A DNA stretch of 64,000 nt from DTDX01 sp964608455 (GCA_964608455.1 CAZSNM010000005.1:1-64000), one strand, 5' to 3'; counted from the stretch's first letter, positions 1 to 8,560 are shown. Translations and numbers: made by a program. Notes: generated by a model not told the origin, from the letters alone.

Positions 1-516
1 CATTGCTAAGTCAACCCAAATAGTCATAGCTGCAACCCCAAGTCTTAAGCTACCTAAAGCAGTTCTTATAATATATCTGGCTTCTTTAGGTGCAGCATCA
101 TTTAATAAACTGCAAAGATGTCTAACTTTTAAATCCATAGCTCCTTCTCCAGAAGCTTTAGCCATTTTCTCGAAAGCATCATAAACAACATCTATAGTTA
201 ATGGTCTTTGAAAAAGAGTTAATTGGGTTTTCTTCTCTAAAAATGTTTCAGCAACCCTACCTAAATCACCAATTTCATTAAATTTTTTTTCAACCTCCTC
301 CTCAGATTTACCTGAAACTTCTGAAATAGCTTTAATAGCAAGTTTTTCAGCTAAACCTAATTCAATACCAATAAAATCTGGATAAAGCTTTCCCTGCGTT
401 AAATAAACAATTTTATCTATCGATTCTCTAGGAGCTTGCTTTAAAAGTTCCGTTAATAAATCAGTTATTTCAAGCCTTTTAGTGGTGGCTTCTATTTTTT
501 CATAAAATTCAACCAT
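1..516 (-). CDS. lig: ATP-dependent DNA ligase, N-terminal part (cut by window edge)
   Basis: This is the N-terminal 172 residues of an archaeal ATP-dependent DNA ligase, which seals nicks in replication and repair. The visible part is the all-helical DNA-binding domain that precedes the adenylation domain. It begins MVEFYEKIEATTKR and carries the family blocks KIVYLTQGKLYPD, EIGDLGRVAE and a run ending in LGSLRLGV. The catalytic KxDG lysine lies beyond the window, so the nucleotide-transfer core cannot be inspected. The ATG at 516 is the best start, although in-frame TTG codons lie just upstream. The next gene upstream, a nitroreductase, is 50 bases away on the same strand, so co-transcription is possible. 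The frame is open to base 1, and the missing C-terminus is due only to the window edge. Confidence 0.9.
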   Translation of the reverse strand, partial: MVEFYEKIEATTKRLEITDLLTELLKQAPRESIDKIVYLTQGKLYPDFIGIELGLAEKLAIKAISEVSGKSEEEVEKKFNEIGDLGRVAETFLEKKTQLTLFQRPLTIDVVYDAFEKMAKASGEGAMDLKVRHLCSLLNDAAPKEARYIIRTALGSLRLGVAAMTIWVDLAM

Positions 517-566
517 TTTCAAGTAGCGCAATTTTCCCGCCTAAAACAAGTTTTTAAAACTAAAAT

Positions 567-1094
567 TTAAAGATTTAACTTTTCTTTATGAATTATTTCT
601 TTAATGCTTCTTCTAGATGGAGGAGAAGGTTTTTCTAAAGGGAAACCTATTGGAATTATGGCTACTGGCCTAATGCCTTTATCAGCTTCAATAACTTTAG
701 CTACTTCAGCTTCATTAAAAGCTCCAACCCAGCAGGCTCCAAGCCCTAATCCATAAGCAGCTAATAGTAAATTTTGAATTGCCGCAGCTGTATCTTGAAT
801 ACAATAAAGTTTTGCTCCTCTTTCACCATAATATCTTGCGCTTCTAGCTTCATTAGCACAAACAACTATTGCAACTGGAGCTTCAAAAATAAAGCTTTGA
901 TTTAAAGCTGCTTTAGCAAGAGCTTTTTTTCTCTCAAAACTTTTAACTATAACAAATTCCCATGGTTGAAGGTTTCCAGCTGAAGGTGCAAAACGCGCAG
1001 CATCAATCAATTTTAATAAATAATCTTCTGGAATATCATCTTTTTTAAAGGCTCTTATGCTTCTTCTACCGAAGATGGCTTCAAAAAGTTCCAA
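567..1094 (-). CDS. Nitroreductase family flavoprotein
   Basis: A 175-residue protein of the FMN-dependent nitroreductase fold. The N-terminal block FGRRSIRAFKKDDIPED and the following ARFAPSAGNLQPWEF are the typical FMN phosphate-binding and dimer-interface segments. A second family block, AYGLGLGACWVGAF, lies near residue 115. Members reduce nitro compounds, quinones or flavins with NAD(P)H, or act in cofactor metabolism, and the substrate cannot be read from sequence. The length is typical of the short archaeal members. The start is a TTG at 1094. The gene sits between the lipoate cassette and DNA ligase on the same strand but is separated from the cassette by nearly 100 AT-rich bases, so it may have its own promoter. 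Confidence 0.88.
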   Translation of the reverse strand: MELFEAIFGRRSIRAFKKDDIPEDYLLKLIDAARFAPSAGNLQPWEFVIVKSFERKKALAKAALNQSFIFEAPVAIVVCANEARSARYYGERGAKLYCIQDTAAAIQNLLLAAYGLGLGACWVGAFNEAEVAKVIEADKGIRPVAIIPIGFPLEKPSPPSRRSIKEIIHKEKLNL

Positions 1095-1190
1095 ATTAAT
1101 ACACCTAACCTAAAATTAATAAATAATTAATTAATTTTTTTAAAATTTTTTTAATTTTATTTTTAATCTATTTATAAAAAGCAAAATAAA

Positions 1191-2147
1191 TTAAGTTTTT
1201 AAGTATTCTTCATAAATTTGAGAGCAACAAACATTAGAATATAAAATTTCTAAATTAAAAGATTTAGCTAATTTAATAGCTTTTTCGCTTGGGAAAGCTA
1301 TAGCATTTATGCCAGTTTTAACAGCTGCTGAATCCAATTCAATCCTATACTTACCTATTGGTCTAGCACAACCTAATGCAATAGGTGTGTTTGGAAAAAT
1401 TTTTCTAGCATAAATCATAATTTTAACTACCTCAGAAATTTCTGGAGGTTTTTCCTTTTCCATTTTAGTTCCCTTAATTGGAAAGAAAACAATTATTATT
1501 ACGGCAGATGGGTTATAACGTGAAATAATATTAAGCGCGTTATATTCTCCTTTAATTTTTCCATAATGAAGACCAACTAAAACATGGGGGATTAAAGGAA
1601 TCCCAGCTTTTTTAAGTGCATTTAAAGATTTTTCAAAATCTTCTATTTTAGCATTTAAATGGTATATCTCCTTTATTGTTTCATTGCTTCCAATAATATC
1701 TATTAAAGCTGCATCTATACCAGCGTTTTTAAGGTTGAAGGCTGTTTCTTCAGTTATTAACCCTGTATGAACAACAATTTTCAATTTAGTTTTTAATTTA
1801 ATTTCCTTAATGGCTTCAGAAAAATTTTTTAATGGAACGCTTCCATTAGGTAAGCAACCTCCGCTTATTAAGCATCCTAAACCCTTATGCTTCTTAATTT
1901 GCATGCAAATTTCAATTAGTTTTTTAGGGGTTAAAGCTGGAATCATAGTTTTTAATATTTTTCCATTACAATGTTTGCATTTTAAGCTGCAGCTTGCTCC
2001 AGTTAAAGAAATTGAAGGAAAAAGCCAGGGTGAAAAATGGTTTTTATGAAAAACAAAGCTTGGATTGTAGAAAACTATTTTTTTCCCAAGGTTTCTCCAG
2101 GAAGTTTCCCTAGCAATTTCCATTTCTTTTTCTAGTTTTTCTTGCAT
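1191..2147 (-). CDS. Radical SAM protein, probable LipS1/LipS2-type lipoyl synthase component
   Basis: A 318-residue radical SAM enzyme. The cluster-binding motif CSLKCKHC (CxxxCxxC) is near residue 53 and is followed by a TIM-barrel pattern with a glycine-rich LISGGCLPNG segment. Extra cysteines sit at the C-terminus (NVCCSQIYEEY), where an auxiliary cluster could bind. The two-protein archaeal lipoyl synthase (LipS1 plus LipS2) consists of two radical SAM proteins, and this gene shares a four-gene run with LplA, LplB and a second radical SAM gene. That context is the main reason for the call. Which of LipS1 or LipS2 it is I cannot decide. It lies 43 bases downstream of lplB, the loosest spacing in the cassette. 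Alternative: an unrelated radical SAM enzyme that happens to be adjacent. Confidence 0.65.
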   Translation of the reverse strand: MQEKLEKEMEIARETSWRNLGKKIVFYNPSFVFHKNHFSPWLFPSISLTGASCSLKCKHCNGKILKTMIPALTPKKLIEICMQIKKHKGLGCLISGGCLPNGSVPLKNFSEAIKEIKLKTKLKIVVHTGLITEETAFNLKNAGIDAALIDIIGSNETIKEIYHLNAKIEDFEKSLNALKKAGIPLIPHVLVGLHYGKIKGEYNALNIISRYNPSAVIIIVFFPIKGTKMEKEKPPEISEVVKIMIYARKIFPNTPIALGCARPIGKYRIELDSAAVKTGINAIAFPSEKAIKLAKSFNLEILYSNVCCSQIYEEYLKT

Positions 2148-2190
2148 TGAATTTTTATTAGCAATCAGTTTTCTGCACCTTTTAAAAAAA

Positions 2191-2478
2191 TTAAGCCCTA
2201 TTTAAGGCGCCTTTTAAAGCTAAAAGAAAGTCTTCAGCTGTTGCTCCAATCAAAGTTTTAGATTTAAAAAACTCAGTTAAAATATTTCTTATTTTTGTTT
2301 CATCATCTATTTTAACACCTTTTAATTTTTCTTCAAGCTCATCTATGGATTCTTCTGGATGAAGAAAGAAATCTCCTGTTATTTTAATTTCTTCTATAAA
2401 CCCATTTTTTATGGAGGTAAAAATTTTAATAAGTTTTCCTCCAGGAACTTTATATTCAAATTTAATCAAATTTTTCAC
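2191..2478 (-). CDS. lplB: Lipoate-protein ligase accessory subunit (LplB, separate C-terminal domain)
   Basis: A 95-residue protein equal to the C-terminal accessory domain that is fused to LplA in many bacteria. In archaea such as Thermoplasma the domain is a separate subunit needed to activate lipoate as lipoyl-AMP. Visible features are the opening beta segment KFEYKVPGGKLIKIF, an EEIKITGDFFLHPEE block and the C-terminal helix ending in ALKGALNRA. It lies 3 bases downstream of lplA on the same strand, which implies one transcript and one complex. Its small size and the neighbour make this assignment strong, although the domain itself is not very conserved. Confidence 0.85.
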   Translation of the reverse strand: MKNLIKFEYKVPGGKLIKIFTSIKNGFIEEIKITGDFFLHPEESIDELEEKLKGVKIDDETKIRNILTEFFKSKTLIGATAEDFLLALKGALNRA

Positions 2479-2481
2479 CTT

Positions 2482-3246
2482 TTACCTTTTATAAAGCCAT
2501 TCTTTAGTAGAGTATTTTTCAACTTTTAATTTTTCAGCTAAAGCCTTTTCTTCCTCTGTAAGCTTTCCTAAAGAAAGCTTTATGTTTAAGGCTTCTTCAA
2601 AACCCTTTTTTAAAGCTTCAGCCACTTCATTAAAATTAACTTCTTTACCCAATTCATTTTTAATGCTTGTTACTCTTTCTTTTACTGATTTAATCATTTT
2701 ATCCTTTATTTTTTCATCGCTTACCTTAAGCACTTTAAACATTTTTTCCACATCTACATCAATCAATATTGTGCCATGCTGAAGAATAGCATTTAATTTT
2801 CTGGTTTGAGCATTTCCAGAAATCTTTTTTCCATTTACAATAATATCATTTATGGGTTTAAAAGCTGGGTTTAAACCAAGCTTTTTTAATCCTAAAACTA
2901 TTCCATTGCATAAAACATTGTATGATTCTAAAATATCTTCTGGAAGCTTTTCCTTATAGGCTATAACGCTATAAGTTATTTCACCATTATAATCATGGTA
3001 AACAGCTCCTCCCCCAGTTATTCGCCTAACTATATCAACATTTAATTGTTTGCATGCTTCAACATTAACTTCATCAATTAAACTTTGGAAATACCCTATA
3101 GAAACAGCTGAAGGGTTCCATCTATAAAACCTTATAGTGTTTGGAGATTTTCCTTTTTGAATCATTGTTAAAATAGCTTCATCAATAGCCATATTCATGT
3201 ATGCATCGTTTATGGTTAACTCAATTAAACGCCATTCTTTAATCAT
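2482..3246 (-). CDS. lplA: Lipoate-protein ligase A catalytic subunit
   Basis: A 254-residue member of the LplA/LipB/BirA ligase fold, which activates lipoate or octanoate with ATP and transfers it to a lysine of an acceptor protein such as GcvH or E2. The hallmark RRITGGGAVYHD is near residue 75, RFYRWNPSAVSIGYFQ near residue 39, and the lysine-bearing NGKKISGNAQ near residue 145. It lacks the bacterial C-terminal domain, which is supplied by the adjacent lplB. Spacing to neighbours is 3 and 7 bases, consistent with one operon. No acceptor protein gene is seen in this window, so the lipoylated partner is unknown. Confidence 0.92.
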   Translation of the reverse strand: MIKEWRLIELTINDAYMNMAIDEAILTMIQKGKSPNTIRFYRWNPSAVSIGYFQSLIDEVNVEACKQLNVDIVRRITGGGAVYHDYNGEITYSVIAYKEKLPEDILESYNVLCNGIVLGLKKLGLNPAFKPINDIIVNGKKISGNAQTRKLNAILQHGTILIDVDVEKMFKVLKVSDEKIKDKMIKSVKERVTSIKNELGKEVNFNEVAEALKKGFEEALNIKLSLGKLTEEEKALAEKLKVEKYSTKEWLYKR

Positions 3247-3253
3247 AAATTCT

Positions 3254-4294
3254 TTAACACCTCCCTTCTTTAAAAATTATTGAATTTAATAAATTAAGTA
3301 TTTCATTTATTTCTTTTTCGGTTAAGGGTCTAGGAAAATTATACATTGGACCTGAAACCTTCTCATTATAGTATGGCCTATTACAGTTTGAGCAACCTGA
3401 AGTTAAAAATGGTTCTCCAGATTTAATCAAATTTATTAATTCTTCTTTAGGTAAACCTAAATCAATTATTTCTCCTTTATTATTAAATTTAATTTCATTA
3501 AATTTAATGCGATGATTAACAATTAGGTATCTGGCTAATTGAGTTTTTCTATAGTACTTTAATGGTGGAGGCTGAGAGTTTTCTAGAAAGGTGCCTTTTA
3601 AAGGGGTTAAAGCGAAAAAAGCTACGTTAACACCCATATCAGTTAATTTTTGAGTTAAAAAACAAACATCCCGTTCTGTTTCTCCTAAACCCAAAATTAA
3701 ATGCGTTGTAACATTTCCTTTACCAAATATTTCAACAGCTTTTTTTAAAGCTTCAAAATGAGTTTCCCAACGATATGGGCTTTTTCTTTCTAAACCTTTA
3801 ATTTTTTCAAAAATTTCTTTTGTAGAAGCATCTAATGGAATGGAAATTTTATCTACACCAATATTTTTTAGCATAGATAATTGTGTTTCATTAAAAGGTT
3901 GGCATGAAACAGATATTGGAATGTTAAATTTTACTAGAGCTTTTACTAAATTTGTTACATCATTAAAAGCTTTTGGATAATTTAATGATTGAATACATAT
4001 TCTTTTTGCTTTTAATTGATTTTCCTCTATTTTCTTTAAAACTTCTTTTGTTTCAAAAATTGGCCAAGTAACTCTAGATAAATGATTTAAATCGGTTTTG
4101 CTTTCTCTTGCTTGAGTGCAAAAACCACAGTTAGCAATGCATTTTCCTTCATAAAAAGTCATTAAATAAATTGTTTTTGGAGAAACATTTATAAAGCCTT
4201 TTTTTAACCCAATTAATATTGCTGAACCTATTGAAACTCTAATTTTGCTTGGTAGAATTAAGTTTGATTCTTTAAATTTAATAGCAGTTTCCAT
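3254..4294 (-). CDS. Radical SAM protein, probable second LipS1/LipS2-type lipoyl synthase component
   Basis: A 346-residue radical SAM protein of the biotin-synthase-like group. The CIANCGFC motif (CxxxCxxC) lies near residue 55. Typical barrel segments follow, including HLILGLGETERDV. A conserved C-terminal CSNCNRPYYN block could carry an auxiliary cluster or sulfur donor. The archaeal two-component lipoyl synthase needs two such proteins to insert sulfur at C6 and C8 of an octanoyl chain already bound to its carrier. The gene is 7 bases upstream of lplA and 6 bases downstream of phosphoglycerate mutase. Without the lipoate context it would be called only a biotin-synthase-like radical SAM protein. 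Confidence 0.7.
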   Translation of the reverse strand: METAIKFKESNLILPSKIRVSIGSAILIGLKKGFINVSPKTIYLMTFYEGKCIANCGFCTQARESKTDLNHLSRVTWPIFETKEVLKKIEENQLKAKRICIQSLNYPKAFNDVTNLVKALVKFNIPISVSCQPFNETQLSMLKNIGVDKISIPLDASTKEIFEKIKGLERKSPYRWETHFEALKKAVEIFGKGNVTTHLILGLGETERDVCFLTQKLTDMGVNVAFFALTPLKGTFLENSQPPPLKYYRKTQLARYLIVNHRIKFNEIKFNNKGEIIDLGLPKEELINLIKSGEPFLTSGCSNCNRPYYNEKVSGPMYNFPRPLTEKEINEILNLLNSIIFKEGRC

Positions 4295-4300
4295 TTTTAC

Positions 4301-5545
4301 TCAATAACCAAACTTTTCTGAAATACCCATATAGTTTGTTAAAATGGCCATTATATCCATTCCTTTTATTCTGCATAAATTTCCTTGAGAAGCTGTTTTT
4401 TCACAAAATTTCTTGATTTCACTATGAAAGGTTTCCGGTCCATGAATTAAAATTGGAGTGGGGTCGCCTGAATGATCTTTAAAGTTTATTGGAGTGCAAT
4501 GATCAGCTGTGATGGCAACGTATGTTTCATTTAAATCTAATTGATCAATTAATCTACCAATCATTTTATCTATATTTTCTATTGCTTCAACTTTAGCTTT
4601 AAAGTTTCCATCATGCCCTGCCACATCTGTAGCTTTTACATGAAGAAGAACAAAATCATAATGTTTTATAGCTTTAGCTGATTCATCAGCTTTACCATTA
4701 AAATTAGTGTTTAATCCTCCAGTAGCTCCTTTAACATCTATTATTTCCATTCCAGCTATACGGCAAACCCCTTTAACTAAAGCTACAGCTGCTATAGCAG
4801 CTGTTTTAATCCCATATTTTTCCTGAAAAGTTTTAAGTTTAAAATATGAGCCTGCACCTCTAGCTAAAATTATGTTTGCAGGTTTTTCACCTATTTTAAC
4901 TCTATTTAAATTTATTTGATGGTTTTTAAGAACATGAAAAGATTTTTCCGTAAATTCATTTAAAGCTTTAGCCATTCTTTCAGCTTCAATACTATCATCT
5001 AAAGGTTTAGATTTCAATGGTTTAACACCAATTTCATGCGGATCTGTATCGCTTACATTTTTAGAAAGTTTTTCTCCACGAAAAATTAAAACACCTCTAT
5101 GCTCAATTGTTGGATAAAACTCTACTGAAACACCATTAACACTTTCAATTTTTATTTGATTTATTGCTTCGGCTAACTCCTTAATTCCAGTTTTTATTCT
5201 TCCAGCCCTTCTATCAACAATTGTTAAATCTTCATTTACAGTAGCAAAATTTGCTCTAAAAGCTATATCACCAGGTTTAAGCTGGATTCCAGCTCCAGCA
5301 GCTTCTAAACTTCCTCTACCAGCATAACATTCATAGGGATTATAACCTAAAATAGCTAAATGAGCTACATCGCTTCCAGGTCTAATACCTGGACTTATAG
5401 GATCCATTAATCCAACTAACCCTTCTTTAGCTAACTTATTTAGGTTTGGAGTATTAGCTGCCTCAAGAGGTGTTTTATAATCATATTCTTTTGCAGGTCT
5501 ATCGCCCATTCCATCGCAAATTATTAAAATAGCTTTTTTACTCAT
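4301..5545 (-). CDS. apgM: 2,3-bisphosphoglycerate-independent phosphoglycerate mutase (archaeal type)
   Basis: A 414-residue ApgM enzyme of the alkaline phosphatase superfamily, interconverting 3- and 2-phosphoglycerate in glycolysis and gluconeogenesis. Metal-binding and nucleophile blocks are visible: ILIICDGMGDRP at the N-terminus, PGIRPGSDVAHLAILGY (with the serine expected to be phosphorylated) near residue 55, and VAITADHCTP near residue 345. The length is normal for the family. The gene heads the minus-strand run containing the lipoate cassette, with only 6 bases to the next gene, so it may drive expression of the whole set. No functional tie between glycolysis and lipoylation is implied by the sequence. 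Confidence 0.95.
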   Translation of the reverse strand: MSKKAILIICDGMGDRPAKEYDYKTPLEAANTPNLNKLAKEGLVGLMDPISPGIRPGSDVAHLAILGYNPYECYAGRGSLEAAGAGIQLKPGDIAFRANFATVNEDLTIVDRRAGRIKTGIKELAEAINQIKIESVNGVSVEFYPTIEHRGVLIFRGEKLSKNVSDTDPHEIGVKPLKSKPLDDSIEAERMAKALNEFTEKSFHVLKNHQINLNRVKIGEKPANIILARGAGSYFKLKTFQEKYGIKTAAIAAVALVKGVCRIAGMEIIDVKGATGGLNTNFNGKADESAKAIKHYDFVLLHVKATDVAGHDGNFKAKVEAIENIDKMIGRLIDQLDLNETYVAITADHCTPINFKDHSGDPTPILIHGPETFHSEIKKFCEKTASQGNLCRIKGMDIMAILTNYMGISEKFGY

Positions 5546-5628
5546 TTAACATCCTTCTCCTTAAAACAGTTAGAAAAATTATTAAGAATGTTAAAGATAA
5601 ATATTTCAAGTTTTTAGAGGTTATAAAA

Positions 5629-6240
5629 TTGTATGCAGAATCATTAAGAAAACTTACCTCTCTATTAATTTTAATTAACCTATCAACTTATGGTTTTTTA
5701 GCCTTTTTAAGCAAAAACCCATTAATTATAGATTATAATTTGCTTGCGATTTACGGTCAATATAATTTATTTGTTTATGAAGGTTGGTATTGGCAACTTT
5801 TCACTTCATTATTTATTCATGCTAATTTGCTTCATGTTTTAGGTAATTCTTTATTCTTAGCTTTTTTCGGTTTTAAAGCTGAGGAATTATTTACAAAAAA
5901 AGTTTACTTATTTACATATTTTGCTTCAGGTTTAACAGGAAACTTGCTAACTTTGTTGATGGGAGCAAATATTGTTTCAGTTGGAGCTTCGGGAGCAATT
6001 TTTGGTCTTTTCGGTGCCTCAACAATATATATGAGGAAAACAATGAATCAATCTATTTTAAGCGCTTTAATATATGCTATGTACTTATTTTTAATGAATA
6101 TTGGAGCAAACATAAATTTAGTCTCTCATCTCGGAGGATTGGCAACTGGATTAATGATTGGTTATATTTTAGCTAAAAAACCAAGAAGCTACTATACTTT
6201 GCATTATAGTATACGCTATGTAAATGTAACTATTCCTTGA
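5629..6240 (+). CDS. Rhomboid family intramembrane serine protease
   Basis: A 203-residue multi-pass membrane protein with the rhomboid catalytic signature. The serine is in GASG (Ser121), the histidine in SHLGGLATG (His167), and the oxyanion-region pair is in HVLGNS (His69 and Asn73). Six hydrophobic segments fit the core rhomboid fold. Rhomboids cut substrates within the membrane to release signalling or regulatory domains. The start is a TTG at 5629; a nearby ATG is out of frame. The gene is divergent from phosphoglycerate mutase and has no clear operon partner, so the substrate is unknown. Confidence 0.9.
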   Translation: MYAESLRKLTSLLILINLSTYGFLAFLSKNPLIIDYNLLAIYGQYNLFVYEGWYWQLFTSLFIHANLLHVLGNSLFLAFFGFKAEELFTKKVYLFTYFASGLTGNLLTLLMGANIVSVGASGAIFGLFGASTIYMRKTMNQSILSALIYAMYLFLMNIGANINLVSHLGGLATGLMIGYILAKKPRSYYTLHYSIRYVNVTIP

Positions 6241-6435
6241 TTAAAGTTAATTTTCCAGCTTCTAAAGATAACTTTATTTATTAGTTTGAGTATTCATTAC
6301 CTCTCTTCTATATTTTTCTTTTTCATTAAAGCATAAGTTATACCACCTGTTTCACTTTTGTCAACATAAGCTAATATGAAAAATGTTTTTCTAGTCTATT
6401 TTATAAAAAGATAAAGAATTTTTAGCTTCAATATT

Positions 6436-7101
6436 TCAAGTTGAGGCTTTAATTGCTAAATTGGATTCTGCAAAAAGAACTTCAGGCAATTCATAAAGAA
6501 AACTTTTAAACCTTAATATTGGCACTATTAATGAACCATTAAGGCTTTTATATGGTACATCAGCTAAAGTAATTATTAAAGGTAAAATCATAAAGCTTTT
6601 GTTTTTCTCAATTTTTAATTTTAAAATTAAATTAGGCAGCGATTTGCTAAATGATTTAACTCTTTTAAAATGTTTTTCTGCAGCTAAAGCAACCTTGCTT
6701 TTATACCAACCAAAACGCCATCCTTTGCAATCTAAGCATAGAATTACCGGTTCCTTAATGCCTATAACATCAATTTCCCATTTTTTATTTTTTATATCCT
6801 TAAATATGAATCTTTTAAAGGTTAAGTAATTGTTATACTCAAGAATTACAGAGCTGAATTCCTCAAATTCTTTCCAATCTAGTAATCGAGAAATTTTTTC
6901 GAAATCAACTCCAAGATTTACAGCTTCAACAGCAATCATTAAACGATTAAAAGAATCAACATATATTTTTTCACCATCAAATTTTAATAAACCTTTATTA
7001 AAAGCCTCATTTATTTCAGTTAAATTAAACTTATTAAAAGTTAAAACTTTATTTTTTTTAGTTTGATTTAAAATGGAAAGAAGAAAATTTTTTGTAAACA
7101 T
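6436..7101 (-). CDS. PD-(D/E)XK nuclease-like protein, archaeal restriction-endonuclease-like family
   Basis: A 221-residue protein with an N-terminal helical region (residues 25-80) and a C-terminal nuclease-like core. The core shows KKWEIDVIGI with Asp111, followed by ILCLDCKGW with Asp124 and Lys126, which fits the D...(D/E)xK arrangement of Holliday-resolvase and Mrr-like folds. Acidic helix residues EEFEEF near residue 80 could supply the preceding glutamate. The pattern suggests a metal-dependent DNA nuclease or resolvase, but the cleavage substrate is unknown. It is the last of three minus-strand genes, with 1 base separating it from the preceding gene, so the three probably act together. 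Confidence 0.7.
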   Translation of the reverse strand: MFTKNFLLSILNQTKKNKVLTFNKFNLTEINEAFNKGLLKFDGEKIYVDSFNRLMIAVEAVNLGVDFEKISRLLDWKEFEEFSSVILEYNNYLTFKRFIFKDIKNKKWEIDVIGIKEPVILCLDCKGWRFGWYKSKVALAAEKHFKRVKSFSKSLPNLILKLKIEKNKSFMILPLIITLADVPYKSLNGSLIVPILRFKSFLYELPEVLFAESNLAIKAST

Positions 7102-7102
7102 T

Positions 7103-7462
7103 TTAAATCTTAATTGGTTTAATAATCCCCGCTAAAGTTAAATTAACAATACTGTTAATGCTTGCTTCTCCACTCACTTTACCATATTCATTTTTTATTT
7201 TAGTCCAAGCTAATTTGGTTCTTCCGCTTTTAGAAATATAAGTTATTTTTAAAATTTCTTTTGCCTTAACAAATTTTACATTTTTAATCATCCCAAGCAA
7301 CTCTTTATATTTAGCTTCAATAATAATTATTGATCCTTCACCAATTTTTTCAGGAAAAACCTCTTTATTAAACATCCATTCTTTAGGAATAAAGCTTTGA
7401 CAAACATTTAATATTAAGAATTTTCTAAAAGCTTCAAGTTTGCATAAAGCATTTATTTCCAT
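7103..7462 (-). CDS. Hypothetical protein in nuclease gene set
   Basis: A 119-residue protein I do not recognise. It has no predicted membrane segment. The order is a helical N-terminus (ALCKLEAFRKFLIL), a beta-rich centre with GEGSIIIIEAK, and a basic stretch ISKSGRTKLAWTKIKN that could contact nucleic acid. It lies between a 106-residue unknown protein and the PD-(D/E)XK nuclease on the same strand, 20 and 1 bases apart, so co-translation with the nuclease is likely. A role as a partner of the nuclease is inferred from position only. Confidence 0.7.
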   Translation of the reverse strand: MEINALCKLEAFRKFLILNVCQSFIPKEWMFNKEVFPEKIGEGSIIIIEAKYKELLGMIKNVKFVKAKEILKITYISKSGRTKLAWTKIKNEYGKVSGEASINSIVNLTLAGIIKPIKI

Positions 7463-7482
7463 ATTTTATTAATTTTGAAGTT

Positions 7483-7803
7483 TTAGGAAACCTCAATAAT
7501 TAATTGATATTCAGGAACATTTAATAATGTTAATTCTAATCTCCAAAATTCATCTTCAGCAGGAGAAGGTATTGAAAGCAAGCATTTTTTATAGCAATGA
7601 TATTCTACATTTAAACCTGATACATTTATAATTGTTCTTTCAGTAATCTTCATATCCTTTTCGGTATAAACTTTATTTAATGCTTGAATTTTTACTTCAA
7701 TTGAGCCCAAACCCAACCAAAAACATTCAATGCAAATTTGATTTGCTCCTTTCCTAACTTTAAAATTAAATGTTGCAGGAACCAAATAAGCTTCTTGAAG
7801 CAA
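7483..7803 (-). CDS. Hypothetical beta-rich protein in nuclease gene set
   Basis: A 106-residue protein of unknown function. The sequence alternates short strands (FNFKVRKGANQICIECF, GSIEVKIQALNK, FWRLELTLLN) and has four cysteines, two close together in ECF and CYKKC. It may be a beta-sandwich. It opens the three-gene minus-strand set that ends with a PD-(D/E)XK nuclease. The upstream 160 bases are non-coding and very AT-rich, so the promoter of the set probably lies there. No family assignment is made. Confidence 0.65.
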   Translation of the reverse strand: MLQEAYLVPATFNFKVRKGANQICIECFWLGLGSIEVKIQALNKVYTEKDMKITERTIINVSGLNVEYHCYKKCLLSIPSPAEDEFWRLELTLLNVPEYQLIIEVS

Positions 7804-7964
7804 ATTTTCACCTCCAATAAGTTTTTAAGTTAAATTATAAAAATAAACTTTCTTAAGCTTATTGAAAATTGAATAAAATTATGAAGATTTTTACAAAAAC
7901 AATTAAAAAATATTATTAAAAGCGGGTAAATTAAAAAAATAAAAAATATTTTTGGTGAATATGT

Positions 7965-8162
7965 TTGCCTCAAGAAACTGTTTGTTCAGGTTGCGGTACT
8001 ATTCTATATAAGGGTTTAGAGCCTGAACCTCCAATTGAAACAGTTAAAAGATATAATGGTGTTTGCCCCAATTGCGGAAGAAAACTTAATATAGACCCTG
8101 AAGAAATTGAAATTCAAGCTTCAAGAAAAATTAAGCAAGTTATAAAGTTAACTAGCTTTTAA
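7965..8162 (+). CDS. Small zinc-ribbon protein
   Basis: A 65-residue protein with two CxxC knuckles, CSGCG at residue 7 and CPNCG at residue 34, forming a zinc ribbon, and a basic C-terminal helix. Such proteins often bind nucleic acid or other proteins, and no specific role is visible. The start is a TTG at 7965, supported by a GGTGA ribosome binding site at 7954-7958. An ATG at 7961 is in another frame that stops soon. The gene stands alone between oppositely directed genes. Confidence 0.75.
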   Translation: MPQETVCSGCGTILYKGLEPEPPIETVKRYNGVCPNCGRKLNIDPEEIEIQASRKIKQVIKLTSF

Positions 8163-8204
8163 ATAAGAAAAACTTTTAAAGCTTATTTTATTTACCGCTT
8201 ATCT

Positions 8205-8471
8205 TTATTTCTTTTTTTCCTCAACTTTTTCAGCTATTTCCTTAGCAATTTCCTCTATGCTTTTTCCTCTAGTGTCTATCCCTAATTTTTCAGCTGTTTC
8301 TAAAATAGCTTCTTTTCCGCTTTTTTCAGATTCAGTTCCTTCAACAGCTTTTTTATATTGTCTTATTGAATCTCCAATGGATCTAGCAAGTTCAGGAAGT
8401 TTTTTTCCTCCAAATAAAATTAAAACTATAGCTAAAACCAATGCTATTTCCCATGGACCAATAAAGGCCAA
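8205..8471 (-). CDS. tatA: Twin-arginine translocase subunit TatA/TatE
   Basis: An 88-residue TatA-type protein. The short N-terminal membrane helix (WEIALVLAIVLILFGG) is followed by the conserved FGGKKLPELARSIG hinge and amphipathic helix, then a charged tail. TatA oligomers form the path for folded twin-arginine substrates. No tatC is found in this window, so the complex must be completed elsewhere. The start is a TTG at 8471 with an AGGAGG site just upstream. The charged tail is moderately long and rich in Lys and Glu. Confidence 0.93.
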   Translation of the reverse strand: MAFIGPWEIALVLAIVLILFGGKKLPELARSIGDSIRQYKKAVEGTESEKSGKEAILETAEKLGIDTRGKSIEEIAKEIAEKVEEKKK

Positions 8472-8560
8472 AACTTTAAACCTCCTTTTCCTTTACATTT
8501 AAAATTAAGGTTTCCACTACTACTTAAATCTTTTTCACTTTTAGTAGTAAGTTATAGATT

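Noticed and set aside
6241..6435. Minus-strand frame reading AYVDKSETGGITYALMKK in the gap after the rhomboid gene
   Set aside because: It spans only about 30 codons after a stop, has no start codon with a ribosome site and no recognisable homology. It may be a gene remnant but cannot be supported.
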